Origin: Ascaris suum
Taxonomy: Eukaryota; Nematoda; Chromadorea; Rhabditida; Ascarididae
Reading direction: 5' to 3'
Length of the DNA stretch: 64,000 nucleotides
Assembly: GCA_013433145.1 (NCBI GenBank)
Contig: CM024168.1
Span: 7,696,184 to 7,760,183, forward strand
Shown: positions 1 through 12,972 of the stretch, piece by piece
Numbering within the stretch: the stretch's first letter is position 1
Layout of the letters: every line of letters begins with the position of its first letter
Notes under the pieces: model-generated
Databases searched by the model: none
Seen by the model: the letters and a program-made list of their open reading frames with translations, nothing else
What the model was told of the DNA's origin: nothing
Program-made: the position numbers and the translations under genes

Positions 1-2340
1 GGGGGACTTATTTAAATGTTGCACTTGATTTATATGATTGAATTAAATGGCTTTGCTGATCGGCTTCGGATCAAATCTGATGTTACTTGGCGAACTTTTT
101 TTGGCCATGAGGTTACGTATCACCTTAACATATCAGGCAGCAACTGGAAATTCGTCCAGTTTGGAGGAAGTTTCTTGTGGATATCACCGGCTGGCGTTTT
201 GCGAGTCCCGCGCTCTAATGGCAGCTCCTCACTTCCCAGAAATCACGTTCTTCCCGCACTGACAATTTCTGGAGACCATCCCACGAATACAATTTAGTTG
301 GGTTGTTCTTCAGTTGAAGTTACAAGATTGCAATGTTAGCTTCATTTTTACAATACTTCCGGAATTCCGGAGGAAACCCACCACGCATTTTAGAAAGTTC
401 TCAGTGAAATCGGAAAAATCATCGCATCTTTTGATCCTTCGGTTGAATTAGGCGAAAGTTCGCTGCGTCGCGAGCGCTTTTTACCACTTTAATCGAAATT
501 CTTTATATCGAGTCCATCTCTTACGAATTTCGCCAAAAATTCTAAATTTTCTGCGAATTCATCATATTTCTTAACTGATTTAGGAGCGCTAACGAAGGTC
601 AGAAATGATGTTTCAATGATTCAGCGGTTTCGAAGCATCCACCGTGGTTATCAAGAACTCGTAGAAGTTCACAGAAGGACGTGGCTTTTTAAATTTTCAA
701 TGAATTTCGCCAAAATTCTTCGCAACTCCCCAACTTTCCTACACTTCTCTCAAAACCTCAAGAAAAAGGCGACTAGTGATACTGCAGCGAGAACGAAAGT
801 ATTTAAACAAATTTCAAAGCGCTCTAACTTAAACGCACAGATGTCATTAATTTCGAAGCGAACTTCGAGTACTCAGAATGTTCGGCGCTTCAGCTCCCTA
901 ACTCGAAACTTTCTAAACGGCACAACTGTCTCGAAATCTCCTTATCTTTTCATTTCCATTTTGCTCGCTCGAAGTTCCACTCAACTTAACTCCACTAAAG
1001 TATTTAAAAGCAAATTTAGTAAACTTTTAGACGGCAGTTAGGCAGCAGTCACAATGTGTGAACGGCACTCATTTCGATACTTTCAAAGGCTCAAAAGAAA
1101 AAGAGCTTCTAACCTCCGTAATATATAGCATGAGGTAGAGCACGCCTATGGTCTTCGCTTTCCCTTGCAGCCTTGTTAATGTCGAGGGTGCTGCGTCGAC
1201 GAAAGTCTTCGAAATGTGGGAATTTCACGTCCGTATGCGTAGAGCGACGGGCCATACCTAAGAAGAAACCTCATGTACATAGTTACCTTTAGCGATGCTT
1301 GGAAAAATGCAGCTATGAATTTGAAAATCTGTATTGTAGTGATTTCATGAAAGCTGTGGAGCAAACGAGTTAAGTCTCAGCAAGTGATCATGCAAGCAAA
1401 AGTGGAAGTGTGGGTTGCCTGCAAGAATATTAGGGGACTGCTATGGTAATATCATAGTTGCTGAACGACGATAAGACAGCATTTAATACGTGGGAATCAA
1501 ATTGACTTAAATCAGTATTTAGCAGCTTTTAAACTCGTTGGCTAGTAATGCTTTCTTTTAATTCGCCTTATGTTTCGTATTGTTCGTGTTATATTATATG
1601 AAGAATTTCAGCAAATTTGAGTGAATGTCCGTCAGTCGTTTGCAACGCAAATGGATTGCTTCTTGGATAAAATGACTCGTAATCTAAGGGTTTGTATGCA
1701 ACAAAATAAAGTGTCACTGAAATAGCAAAATGTTGTTCCGTGAACGGCACAGACGATCTAATGGAAGACAAATAATGAATTGCTCAATTCTTCAACAAAT
1801 CCTCAGAATGTTTTTTGTTCATGGAATACAAAGAAATCACAGTATATATTTGCAATTGTATTTCATCCATTTGTGCACTCTCAAATTGATTTAAAGAAGA
1901 GTTAAGGGCTAGGAAGGGTCCGATGAAGCGATGCTTTCACTCCCATACTTCAGATTGACAGATTTCATGAATCCTTGAAAATAGCGAAGAAAAACAATAA
2001 CTGCTCCCTTTCGCGAATGATATCATACAGATTGCTTGGAAAATATCTTGAAAAAAATATGTAAAGCTCAGAAGGCTTTGGGTGGATCCATGTGTACGCT
2101 GTACTTACCAGCTTCGTCACCACAGGTCTCTTCGACTCATAAAAAGAAGATGTCAGAAGATTGTAAATATACAACAGTATGACGTTTTCGTGACCTTTCG
2201 CAAAAATTTACACGAAGCACATAAAATGAATTTCAAGGAGATGTCGCAAACGCTGAAAGTTTTTTGCTGCATAATGAATCATATGTAGTGTTAGCCTCAA
2301 TGCTGTTCGGATTCCCCCCAGTTCGCGATAGACGGATCAC
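1..2340. other. No supported gene
   Basis: AT-rich DNA with only short open frames on both strands. The longest (616-1041, plus, 141 codons) is serine- and lysine-rich, made of repeated TTCGAA/TTTCGCCAA-like words, and has no recognisable domain. I see nothing else that I can support here. Confidence 0.5.
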
Positions 2341-2581
2341 TTTTGCGGTCTTCGAATCTCGCTTGGATGCCTTCGACGGAGCTCTGATTTGGAAAGTTCC
2401 GTCTTCAGGACCCCGGAAGCAAACGCTATCGGACGGAAAGAAATCCGTCCGGAGTTGTCAACTTTCAGAGATGAATCCGAATTCAAGACTCCTGCCAACT
2501 TTTGAAGTTGCAATTTTTGAGGATTGTTGAACCTTGGAGGCACATCAGTTACGTTTGCTGTCGACTTTTGGCCATTGTTTT
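2341..2581 (-). CDS. Probable internal exon, unrecognised protein
   Basis: An 80-residue open segment reads from a possible 3' splice site (CCGGCAG, 2588-2582) to a possible donor (AAAA|GTGATC) at 2341/2340. The translation looks like real protein: it begins near NNGQKSTANVTDVPPRF, runs through KLQLQKLAGVLNSD and SGRISFRPIAF, and ends in a basic stretch RRRHPSEIRRPQ. Composition is low-complexity-free, polar and proline/arginine-rich, more like a disordered regulatory or RNA-associated protein than an enzyme. I do not recognise the family. The start and end phases (2 nt each side) mean it must join other exons, which I could not find. It could also be a piece of an old mobile element. Confidence 0.45.
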
Positions 2582-5136
2582 CTGCCGGCACCAGAAAATC
2601 ATTGGTAAGAAAGGGGATCAGGAGAAAAAGAGCAGGAAGGCGTTCTGAATGCCAGCATTACGAAGCGTTTACCTGAAAGCCGGAAAAAACAATTCGTCAA
2701 GATAAAGAGCCCAGCAAGCATATCTATGGAAAACTGATATACTTCCACGCTTTACATATATGCTTTTTCTGCTGTACCACCTTTCTGCGCACTTTTGCAA
2801 ACACCGACATAGAAAGTGGTGCCTGCGCTCATGCATACATGTGTGCGTGTTTATCCACGTAACTTAAACTGAAGAGCAACTAACCTCTGAGATCGGGAAA
2901 CTGGTCATCAGCATTTAAGCCCCATACTTTTAACTGCAGATGTATGGAGCGGATGTTTTGTCTTCATGGCGTATTGAGTGGAAGGAAGCGCTGAGGCAGC
3001 CACCTTCGATGCGCAGACGTTTGTTTTTCAAGAGCAGAATAATTTTGTTCGATTTATAATATCTACTGGTACCAATATATTTCATCAAAACGTACCGCTG
3101 AGAGACAGTTCGGCTCTTTAATAAGGACATCAAATACTTCTGAGGTGCTGCGACCCTTAACGTTCCGGGCTAACATTATATATGCTTGAATATATTTTGA
3201 GCAAAATGTTACTGAAAAACTGAAAAGAGATATTTATGTTCAGTAAGGAAATTCCGTTGCCGTCTTAGTCGATTATATCTTGGGAATTAATAGATCTACG
3301 ATTCCAAAGTGACGGCGCTTTTTTGCTCGAGCATATGGGCAGATTAGTAAGTACTGGTGTCAGCGACTTGCCATAATAATGTATGCAGATAACAGACCGA
3401 AAGGGTTGAATCCAGAAGCATCATATTGGACTTATTTGAAAGAGTATTGAAGATAGCACATGACTGCATGAATTTTACTGCTCACGTTTTTTCACTTCCT
3501 TACGGTTTCTTTGAATCAATACTGACAGAAAGAATTCGGAAAAAGCTTTCAGACTAATAGAGTAACTGGAACTGTGGACGGATTTTCCGGTTCCACTGCA
3601 CTGTCCGCGGTCCCACAGAGATATGAACCGTTGTTGTTATTTGCTTGTGGAAAGTACGTGCGGTCGTTTATAGCAGACCGTTCTTTCGATCGAAAGCAGG
3701 TTGTTCACTCTGTTTGGAGTATGGTGTCGTCCGTGTTCATGTGGTGCCCTGACTTTATTTCTTTGCCTACTGTAAAAAAAACCGCCTCAAGGCCAAAAAC
3801 CGCTGCTCTCAATGTAAAAATTTGTATAGAACCAATCTGTGAAGCCTAATAGGGGTTCAAGACTTCTTAGATTATAAAAATGAACTTTGGAGGATAATTC
3901 CAACGGTGGGTCGGTTGAGTGAAGGAAAGCACAAATGCACTAAGGGCCGATCCACGGCCACTACCTTGGCAAGCTATACACAGAACTTTTATATACTTTT
4001 ATATACGACTGTTCACTAATTTTTTCTATTTTTGTCTTTTGAGGAGATGAAGGTTGACGTCTTACGCTCATTTTAAATAACTCTCTGCTTATTTATTCGC
4101 TTTCTAAACCGGCTTCCTTTCATCTCTCTCGTTCGCTCAACGGGAATAAAAGGAGTTTGTCAATGGAGAAAGCAAAGAGTTGGGAATTGCAGGTGGCCAA
4201 TTTAGCAGGAGTTATTTCGCTCCACATTCATGCCGACCAAATCTCTACCCTATACAAATGCGAACAAAAACTCGGAGATCAATGTTGGGGAAAACAGTTC
4301 TCCTCCAGGTTTGAAGCAAAAGTTACGAAAGTTAGTGCATAAAATTTTCCTAACAGGGTGACCTCGTGTAGTATCTCCAAAGGTCATCTAACGACCTCGA
4401 AAGAAGTTATAAACGCCCAGAAGCGACAAAAAATTCGCACGAATTCTGCATCCGGCTGATTGCTCATATCACAGTCGAAACCTAAAATTCAAAATTTCAC
4501 TAGACTGTTGGACCATCTGAAATACGAGTGCCTTAATGCGCATGATTGCTAATTTGCTCGTCACCTGTGACGCTTATGGTTATGTGAGCGGAACGCAGGT
4601 GCCCATATATAACCTGGGCACACTTCTCCAACTCATCACTTGTTCTCCTTCTCAACTGAGACATTGAGGCCGGAAGCGCTAGAAAGAAAGATTTATGATT
4701 AAAAACTAGTCTTTCGGAGACTTACTATTGACACTGGTAATAGCCGGCACGAACGGACACCTAACAAAGCTGAAATTGAAGCGAGTCGTTTCTAGGCAAA
4801 CGGCGTTCACTAGACGAGCGCTTCGGAACCTTGTCAACGCCATCTTTTTCGTCAGCTACGAACCTGAAGCAAACAATTTTATGCCGAATACACCTGTGCA
4901 GCTTATTCATCGATCTCCGAAGATGATTCACAATGTAACAATTTAGATGGAAAACAACGTTTATTTTTGCAGTGCGGCACTCATCCAATCTTTGCACGGC
5001 TTTTGTAGATTTTATTCAGTTTGATAGAGTCGTCTCTGGACCTGCTGGTTGACAGCTTGCCAAATGCGCTCTGCTTGACTGCAAAGAATGTGAACGAAAA
5101 TAAACTTGACGACGACCTTCAATTTGGCAAATCACA
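2582..5136. other. No supported gene; one dispersed repeat copy
   Basis: No open segment in this stretch has both splice signals and protein-like content. The stretch 4040-4340 resembles 25330-25640 and is listed as a dispersed repeat. Confidence 0.45.
4040..4340 (+). repeat. Dispersed repeat, copy 1
   Basis: The segment starting GCTCATTTTAAAT and followed by a TTATTTATTCGCT block, TCTAAA, a CTTTC/TCTCGTTC block and AAAAG..CAATG..AAAG has the same order of words as 25356-25470. The copies have diverged a lot, and I aligned them by eye only. Boundaries are uncertain. No open frame spans it and I see no terminal repeats, so it may be a short non-autonomous element. Confidence 0.4.
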
Positions 5137-5423
5137 ATGCATATTTTTGGCACGGTGGTGCATTTCTTGTGCATCTTTTCAGTAAATTTCGTTCATTCGG
5201 ATGCAGCAGAATTTAAAAGGGAAAACGCCGTTTGCCGAAATGCTGCCAGTGACCTTCTATTAGTTGCACACTTTGACAGTTTAAGGAAAGAAGCTCCAGC
5301 GACCGGTGAGACGATATTTTTTAACTGATCAATGTGTACTCTACATCAACCTTGAAACTTTTTTCTACCTGATACGACAGATGTTGAATTCAAGACGCTC
5401 ACACCCATTCCAGCACCAAACCG
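5137..5423 (+). CDS. Possible secreted protein, first two exons
   Basis: Exon 1 (5137-5304) starts at an ATG and encodes a hydrophobic signal-peptide-like leader (MHIFGTVVHFLCIF) followed by a polar region with one cysteine (ENAVCRNAASDLL). It ends at G|GTGAGA. Exon 2 (5381-5423) follows an ACGACAG acceptor, stays in frame (phase 1) and ends at CCG|GTAAGG in phase 2, encoding DVEFKTLTPIPAPN. The 76-bp intron is typical of nematodes. Further exons must exist but I could not place them; a stretch after a CTGCAG acceptor at about 6384 is a weak candidate. I do not recognise the family. Secretion is inferred from the leader alone. It could be a chance pair of frames, though matching phase and good splice sites argue against that. 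Confidence 0.45.
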
Positions 5424-8400
5424 GTAAGGTCGAAAGGTGTGAAAAAATTCATAAGGCGACGAAAGCGCACGATTGATTGGCGAAAAAAGCTATTTCTGGA
5501 GCCAAGGCTTATTAGGCGCGTCATGCAAATTGTGTTCGACTGAATGCACAATATGTTGATCGGAATGTCAAAGAGACGTAAGCTTCACAATGCAACACAC
5601 TTTCGCAACAAAAAAAGTGTCATTTGTAAATATGAATATTTTCATCAATGAGTTTCAATATGCTACTCGAAGTAAAAATTTTAAGCTTTAATAAGCCGAC
5701 TTATAAGTAAATGCTGCGGATCCACGCTTCATGCATTTGTGCAAACAAAGGACTATCTCGTTTGCTCGTATATTTCAATATTCCATAGTACAAAACTATG
5801 AAGGACTTTTATAGGCACGAAAAAAGAGAATAGTGAGAGGAAAAGAGCTATTTACGCAATGCTTCGCATCTGAACAAACCATAAAATGGCTGAGGTAACT
5901 TAAAGAAAAGTAAATCCGACAGTTTAAGGTGAAGGTTCGCTGAACGATGTGAGCGGACTGCAATGCTGATGCAGCTCTTTACCCAGTTGATCTATATTTT
6001 CGTGCACATATTTCTTTTGCATATAAACAAATTTAAGGTCGTAAAACTATCCTTTTCCTATGAAGATCTTTCTTGTTCGCAACGAATGTGAAAACCTCCG
6101 TGAAATATAGTGTAAAAATTGAAAGTGATGAGGAATTTTTGCTGACGAATTCTTTGAAAAGCGGTCTGAGATTAGTGAAGCTCGCTCGCTAACAGATCGC
6201 AACTTAGGATGCTCTGAGGGAACTTTCCGTTTACTGTGAATGGGAAGGACCAAAAATTCCGAAGCAAAACTTTTTTGGGTTTTTTGAGAGAAGGAGAGGC
6301 AAGAGTACTTTTTTTCCGCTGTTGCTCCAAACTGTTCTTGATGCTGCAGATGATGGGCTATATATTTGCATAACTGATACTGCAGGAGACATGAGGGCGG
6401 AAAAGGAACGACGGCGGAAACAAAAGATAGAGAAGCACATCGTCGTTTATGATTAGTTCGTTTCATTCTCTCTCCGGCTACAGACTCCTATTAGGCATCA
6501 TGGATTGTTAGTTTCGATTCTTCTCATTATTCCATCTCTGCATCTACGCGATTTTCACATTAAACCAAAATGGCGAACATCGCTTCCCTCACTGCCCAGA
6601 CTTGCTGCAACATCTGCGTTGTTCACGCTCGGTGGCATGCTAGCAAAAAGTTTCTTCTAGCATGTGCTGCAAAAAATTTATTGACGATGAGGACTGGTCT
6701 AGTCGTTTTGTTATTTCACCATTGTCCCATGGCACAGGACATCAGAATATCGCGCAACGAAGATAAACGTCAACCATCGGCTGTTTTCATGCTCGACCTA
6801 TACTACCCGCGTGAAGGATGCTTGTAACGCATTTCCGAGAAACGTTAATCAAATTTGTGTGCACTTTTGAAGGTTTAATTGGATACGGCTAAAAATTTTG
6901 CTTCACTTAGCGTCTCTTTGCTAGTCGGTAAGACAGAAGTTTAATGAAATTAAAAAAGTCCAGCGCGTTGAAAAGCCAGAAGACAGGAACTGCGCCTTTG
7001 CGCGTGTGCATGTGAGCCTATCTGACCAACCAGGTATATAAATTCAGCGGGAACAGTCCTGAATATTGCACCTTCACTAGACAGTGTGGAAGATTCCCTC
7101 CCTTCCTCCCCTTCCAAAGCGAATCCCTACCACCTCAATTTGCCTCTCAGAATTCCATGCAATTTGCGAATAAGAAGTAACTCCATAATACTTTTCCCAA
7201 AGTAGGGTCATGGCAAAAAGCGTGAATAAGGTTTTCGTAATTGATTATTAAACTGTAGCATGCTGCTGTGGTCGTCGTTCCTACTCTATGCACAGCTTTC
7301 AGTGTGCAATTATATGACATCTTCCACATGGTTTAGCAAGTTCTGAAAAGTGCATGACGAAGTGTGCCCCGTTCACGAGCATAACGCATCCAGCTCCACG
7401 TTTAAATTTACAAATCAAAGCTGCTGTATTGCTCCGAAGGGGTGGGCCACCCCTTCGAATTTTGCAGTGATAGCTGAAATTTTGAAGAGTGATGGCTACA
7501 ACGGTGCATTGTGGAATCTTCACTGTGGAATCTCAAATACAACGATTGGGTTTGTGTGGTCGGACTCGCAGACAAATGAGCACCACCGCCTTCCTTGCTT
7601 ATCCCATTGTTTTTAATGCAGTAACGTTTAAGACGACTATTCAGCGAGGAAGCAATCTGCATAATGTAGTCTTTCTGAAGATTTCCACCTTTAGTCTTTA
7701 GTAAAAAAGTCCTTAAAAATTGAAAATTGTATTTCTGCGCTTTGCAGCAAACATCGATTCAGCTTTCTAAATGAGCTTTCTTCATCACTTACTCTCTACA
7801 AATTCTGCAATACTGAACTCCTCTATTTTATCTTTGTTTGATTTCTGCTGCAAACGGTTAGAGAACGCCCGGGAATGCACCACCGCATTAATTTTCGCAA
7901 GGTCTACACTGGGCCATATAAACCAAACAATATTACCAGGGTAAGTATCTTTTAGCAGGAATCAGTGGAATATCGCGGGATAAAATTTGGCCTGATCCTC
8001 TGTTATAAAATTATATCAGGCTCTTCTGACATGGCGCTGCCAGGTACACTTCAATTTACGTCTCCTCGAAGTCGGTGTGGACATCCGCTCCAGTTAGCCA
8101 AAAAATGTTGCTGTACAAACAGCGTGTACTGTCTAGTTTCAAATTTCGTGTTTTGTAAGTCTGAAATCTGTTTCTCCTCGATATCGCCGATGCACCCACC
8201 CCTTGAGCTTTTAAAATGCGGTTGAATCATTTGAGTCTGCACCCAATGCTGCTTTCACTTATTCGCTCGGACTGTAGCTCTGTGAACGCTTTGCTGTTCT
8301 TTGTTGTTTAGGTTTTCATTTTTTCCAACTTGGGGACGTTGAAAAGACAACCGGAAGAACAAATTCACAAATTTTCTTTTTACATTTTTGTTGGAGCATC

Positions 8401-10776
8401 GGAACGAAAAAAAACTTAAGTGAGTTTATCAGCAAATCTTACAGCGCACTTAAGTGTCAGTAACTCATTCACACAATGACGAATTGCAACATAAGCGGGA
8501 AAATTGGGTCCAGAAAGCGGCCACAAGTTGCGGATCTTGTCGAATTTCAACATTACAGCTTTTGTGGCTAGTATAGTGAAAAGGCGTCGTAATGCGCGTT
8601 TATGCGGAAGTGCCCTGTACTGACAAAGCTTATAAATTTCGGCACCCCAAAAGGCATACTATTGAGGATGAGAGCTTTTATTTAAAGGAGTTTCGGATTT
8701 ACTGCTGTTCAATGATTTGCGAATTTTTGAGGTTTTTCGGCGAATTTTCGCTGTCTGCTTCGCACATGCTTCTTTGGCAGAAAATCATTTGCATTAACGG
8801 ACGGTCGAAACCTTTTGGTCGAGGATAAATATGGGTCACACAATTAAATCAAGCATCAAGTATTAAAATGACGTGATGCATATTAAAAAAAACGAATTTT
8901 GGAGGACAGAGTGTTCTTATCAGCATTTCAACGTCTCAGCTGCTTTTGGATCCGCTGGAATAGTTTTTGCTTCAGCCCATTAAGTTTAAACATTTGTTTC
9001 GCAATGCGAGTTTCACACTTGAAAGCACTTCTTCACCTAACTGTGCTGCGCTTTTATAGATGTGATAACTGCATGACCTAGGCAAATCATCGCCTTGAAG
9101 ACATTCCTATAGAGGCCATGGGGTTATACTTCCTTTACAATACTTCCGGATTTTTACACAGAGATCTAAATACTTGACTAATGACCGCAGTTGAAAAATC
9201 CCTTCTAAAGTGCACAAAAGGCAGCGTTTAAAAAATACTCAGAGAAGTAAATTCTGGCTGAAAACGGTTGAAAATTGCGTAGAAGGAAAGTGTTAAAATT
9301 GCCGGTCATTATGCATTCATCTATTTTGCTACAACGAATGTTGCTGATGTGATTCAGTTTATGCAATGAGTACTGTTCACAGTAAAGAATTTTGCATTGT
9401 TAGCACCTAAACGCATTGAGAAGTAACGGCGCAAATGACTACTCATTTACTTATAACAAGTTTAATGAATCAAGCTTAATCCAGCAAAGAAAGAAACTTC
9501 AAATAATACTCTGATAAAGAAATATTACAGGCGGAAAAAAGGAGGAGAAGATAACGCTGATTTTTTGTAAATGCTCGAAGAGAAAATAATGACAAAAGTC
9601 ACGTTCAGGTCGAAATTTGCAGCAAAGCTGGCTGCGTAGAGTGCATTGTAGGATCGCTCGTTGGCACCGAGTGCAGGTGAACGCCGGGTGGCAGACGGGG
9701 AAGCAAGAGAACGGTGACGCTCTTTGTGCCCGCACCAGTCCTTTTTTTATGAATGCACTTTTCGGGGCTATTCCAATCGATCCATTTGCAAACGAACATC
9801 ACTGCACTTGCTTCAGATAAGCTTCGTTTCACTAAGCGAACTACATTAAGTCTACTAGAATGCGCACTGTCATCTGTATGCTGTGCACATCTCTCAGTTT
9901 TGGGTTGTAGCTGGGGAAGCAGAGATGATATAGTGATGAAATCTGTAGGTTTAATCCGTAATCCGTAATCAGGATGACTTCCAAATCCGGTTTCGTTCTG
10001 ACTGGTCATATATTTTATTTAAAGATAAAAGCGATATTGATTTTAAAGACTGGTGTGCCTTTGAATAGCAAATATGGGACGCGGAAGGCGAGTATCATTC
10101 GTATTGGACCTGTAGAAAAAGGAAGGCTTCATATAAAATGACAGAATGTTCTTTGCTGCTGAAAGTAGAAATTTACTTGTGAATACAAAATTTCACTGGG
10201 TTGTAGATTCTGCATTTTACTATTGAAAGAAGCACAGAATTCGTTGCCGAAATATTTAACAAATTTTTACCTAGATAAGCCCATTCGTTCTATCTTATTC
10301 CTCTTCGATATGTCAACGAATATGTCAACGTACGGGTTTTGATATGTCAATATCTGGGTTTTGATCCAGTTAGGTGAAAGCGAAAGCGTTTTCCCGTTGG
10401 CAGATTAGTACTCTTTTCGATGTGAGGTTGTTAAAGACACTGCTATTAAGTTTCTGTTTGAGGATAATAAAACGCAGTACAGTAAAGTTCACAAAGTTTT
10501 TGTGCTGGAAAAATATAAATAATATAACAGATGAAATCTTCCAGTTGGTTGAGTTTATTATAGCATAGTTTGTGAAATTAATATAACTGTGGAAGCTCTA
10601 GACTATAGTATTACAGAGACTAAGAAACCCGAAATCCTAAAAAGCGATATCCAAAGTTTTAGAAGGATAAACTATAACCACCTTATAGTTAAAAATCATT
10701 GCGAAAAGGCAGCGCTGATTTAAGAAGCCTTTGCGAATCGCTGTTTGTGTAATAGTTCTTTCCCCTGTTCTTAGCG
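5424..10776. other. No supported gene
   Basis: Many short overlapping frames occur on both strands, none with splice signals plus recognisable protein content. Open frames at 6047-6466 and 9605-10009 (minus) were examined and not accepted. A good donor (CCAGG|GTAAGT) sits at about 7940 after a short ATG-led frame starting at about 7875, but no partner exon was found. Confidence 0.4.
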
Positions 10777-11127
10777 TTATTTCTCTTGTTGGTTCGTTTT
10801 TTCTGAAATTAGATTCAGCGTCATGTCGCCTGCATGATTAAGCGTCATATTCCGGCAAACAGGTTTTTTGGGGGTCGGAAAAATAAAGGTGAACAGGAGA
10901 GGAGAGGAATGCACCTTGTGGGACCCCGGCACTATGGTTTCTTCTTGGGTTATTGTGCGGTTTACACAGGCTTTCATTTTTTGCTTCGGCAGACTTAATC
11001 TCAACTTGTCAAATATCGCTTTTTCGCTGGATTGATTTTTGCATGATTTCGATTGAATCAATATGTATTGGATGCCTCTTTCAGAAGCGAATTTCGGTTC
11101 TGTTGGAGTGTTAGTTTGCGCAAACAA
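10777..11127 (-). mobile_element. Degenerate non-LTR retrotransposon reverse transcriptase fragment
   Basis: On the minus strand two neighbouring frames carry the hallmarks of a LINE reverse transcriptase. One frame reads SAGVPQGAFLSSPVHLYFSD (about 10940-10880), matching the conserved AGVPQG-x-LSP-x-LFN-x-Y block just before the catalytic motif. The next frame reads HAGDMTLNLIS (about 10840-10808) where a live enzyme has YADDxTL. The upstream frame (RLSLPKQKMKACVNRT) fits the strand before the VPQG block. The catalytic YADD is destroyed, the spacing is short and the blocks lie in different frames, so this is a decayed fragment. The class is CR1/jockey-like by the motif style, which is inference. 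Confidence 0.55.
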
Positions 11128-12972
11128 ACGCCAAGGAATTTCAGCAAGCAGAACAGTAGCGGTATAGCCCTTTAGCTTAGCGCATTCTTCGCACCACCAC
11201 CGTCCTTATTCAAGGCGTTTGCATTTGCAAGTTTCGTTTCCTCCAGGTATTTTCCTACTGGAATGATGTACCTGAAAAGAGAACACTCTTACATGGACAT
11301 GCGTCTTATTAACTTCAGCAGTCTATTTATTATTGCATTAAACCTCGACACCTTGTTTGACTCACAAAGGCGAATGCTTTTTATAAAATATTCGACGTAG
11401 GGTTAATGCAGCTCCAACGTGTTTCGGTTTTCACTGTGCTTTCTGAGTTTGTCCACTATATGCTGTCACCCACTTTTGCAATAAGCTGTTTTTTGTTTAA
11501 ATAACACCTGTGTCGCATTTGCTTTCATTGTATTTCGTTCGAACACACTGTCTCACGGATTTCCTCATTTTTATGGGACTCTGTGGAGAATTTATTTCAT
11601 CTCATGAAGGCAGGATCCGTGTTTCTAACGTTCCTCAAGAGGATGAGGAAGTCCACGATGGCCTCGTTAGCCTCGCGGGGTATTTGCATTCAGAAAAGCC
11701 CTCGCGCGCCGTGCCCCCGATTTCTGCGCACCAAGCAGATGCTCCGCCACTGAGTCTGACATCACTTTTGCAAGATGAGATTTTATAAACACGTGGCTGG
11801 CGTCTTTTATCCGGAAGCCAACGTTCAGTCAAACTAAATCGATAGTCTAAATCGATAGAGTGGTAGTCGTTGTGATATAAATGTGGGTCAGGCTAAAAGT
11901 TGGCTTTAACATAAAAGACGTCATCCATGTGTTAAGTACTACCTTCATGAGTTCTGATCCGATTATCGTCGTTATGTGCTCATAAAGCTTGTTCCTTGTG
12001 AACAATATAGAACTGTCCCACTGATAAGCAGAAGATCGCTTGAGTCGCCGCGTGCCTGCGAGCAAGATCTGCAGTCGTCATCAAAACAGTGGCTGTCGCT
12101 TGTATCTGAGGCAGTTCGACATACACGTTCAGTCCAACATGCGAGAAGTAAACGATGTTCTTTATAGATTGTCCATTTGTTGTCATTGGAATAAATCTAT
12201 ACAATATGCGACTACAGATAAAAAAAGTTACATGGTCTCCTCGTGAATGCTTCTTAGCAAAGAACGGGCTCCACAGCGTAATTTCAGTTGATTTTTTCTT
12301 GGCCGAAGAATGTCGACCGCCCACTATGTCGACTGCAGTTGAAATTCGCTTTTTAATGAGTGCTTCGATCGACAACCGACTGATAATTTTCAGGCGCATT
12401 CGCTTTCAACGGAAGTTCCGTTGCAAGTCGACGCATCGGATACCACCACAGTCATTTCCGAGCTTTTTTTCTTGTAGATTTGTGGGGAGCGCTCAGTTTG
12501 TTTTGCAGAAATGGACGTAAAATTAGCATCATGAGATTTTGAAATATGAACACAAGGGTTAAGAACATTTTCGGAATGTTATAAACGCTATTATCAATAA
12601 TGGGTTTATCAGTGATCGATTCACACTTCGCATCAAAGCCCACTGACTGCCTTCTCACCTAATCTCATCTTATGGCACACACCTCACGGTCGCTTTCACT
12701 AATTCACATTTATCCTATAGCCTTCTGCTAATCAGGGCACGCTTAGCAGGGCACGCTTCACATATGTTTTAGAAGAGATCCTCCCGCACTTCCCGACTCT
12801 GTCGATTACAGAATATTGTATAAACAGATTCTTTGACACTCGTACGTGTTCATAAGTTCTTCGAAGCTGATTCACAACTGCAAATTGATATGAGGGTTAT
12901 ACTGCTCTCTAGATTATACCCAAAGTCTATAAAAGAGACATCATCTCAGATCGTTGTAATTTTTCAAATCGG
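11128..12972. other. No well-supported gene; one weak exon candidate
   Basis: The plus-strand frame 11610-11788 encodes RIRVSNVPQEDEEVHDG and later PPLSLTSLLQDEIL before a TAA stop, and is richer in GC than its surroundings. It could be a terminal exon preceded by an AAGGCAG acceptor at about 11613, but no partner exon was found. The overlapping frames at 11980-12520 look random. Confidence 0.3.

Noticed and set aside
616..1041. 141-codon plus-strand open frame
   Set aside because: Ser/Lys/Phe-rich translation made of repeated TTCGAA-type words, no domain and no splice context.
9605..10009. 134-codon minus-strand open frame
   Set aside because: No recognisable motif, although it lies downstream of the LINE remnant; not enough to call it part of that element.
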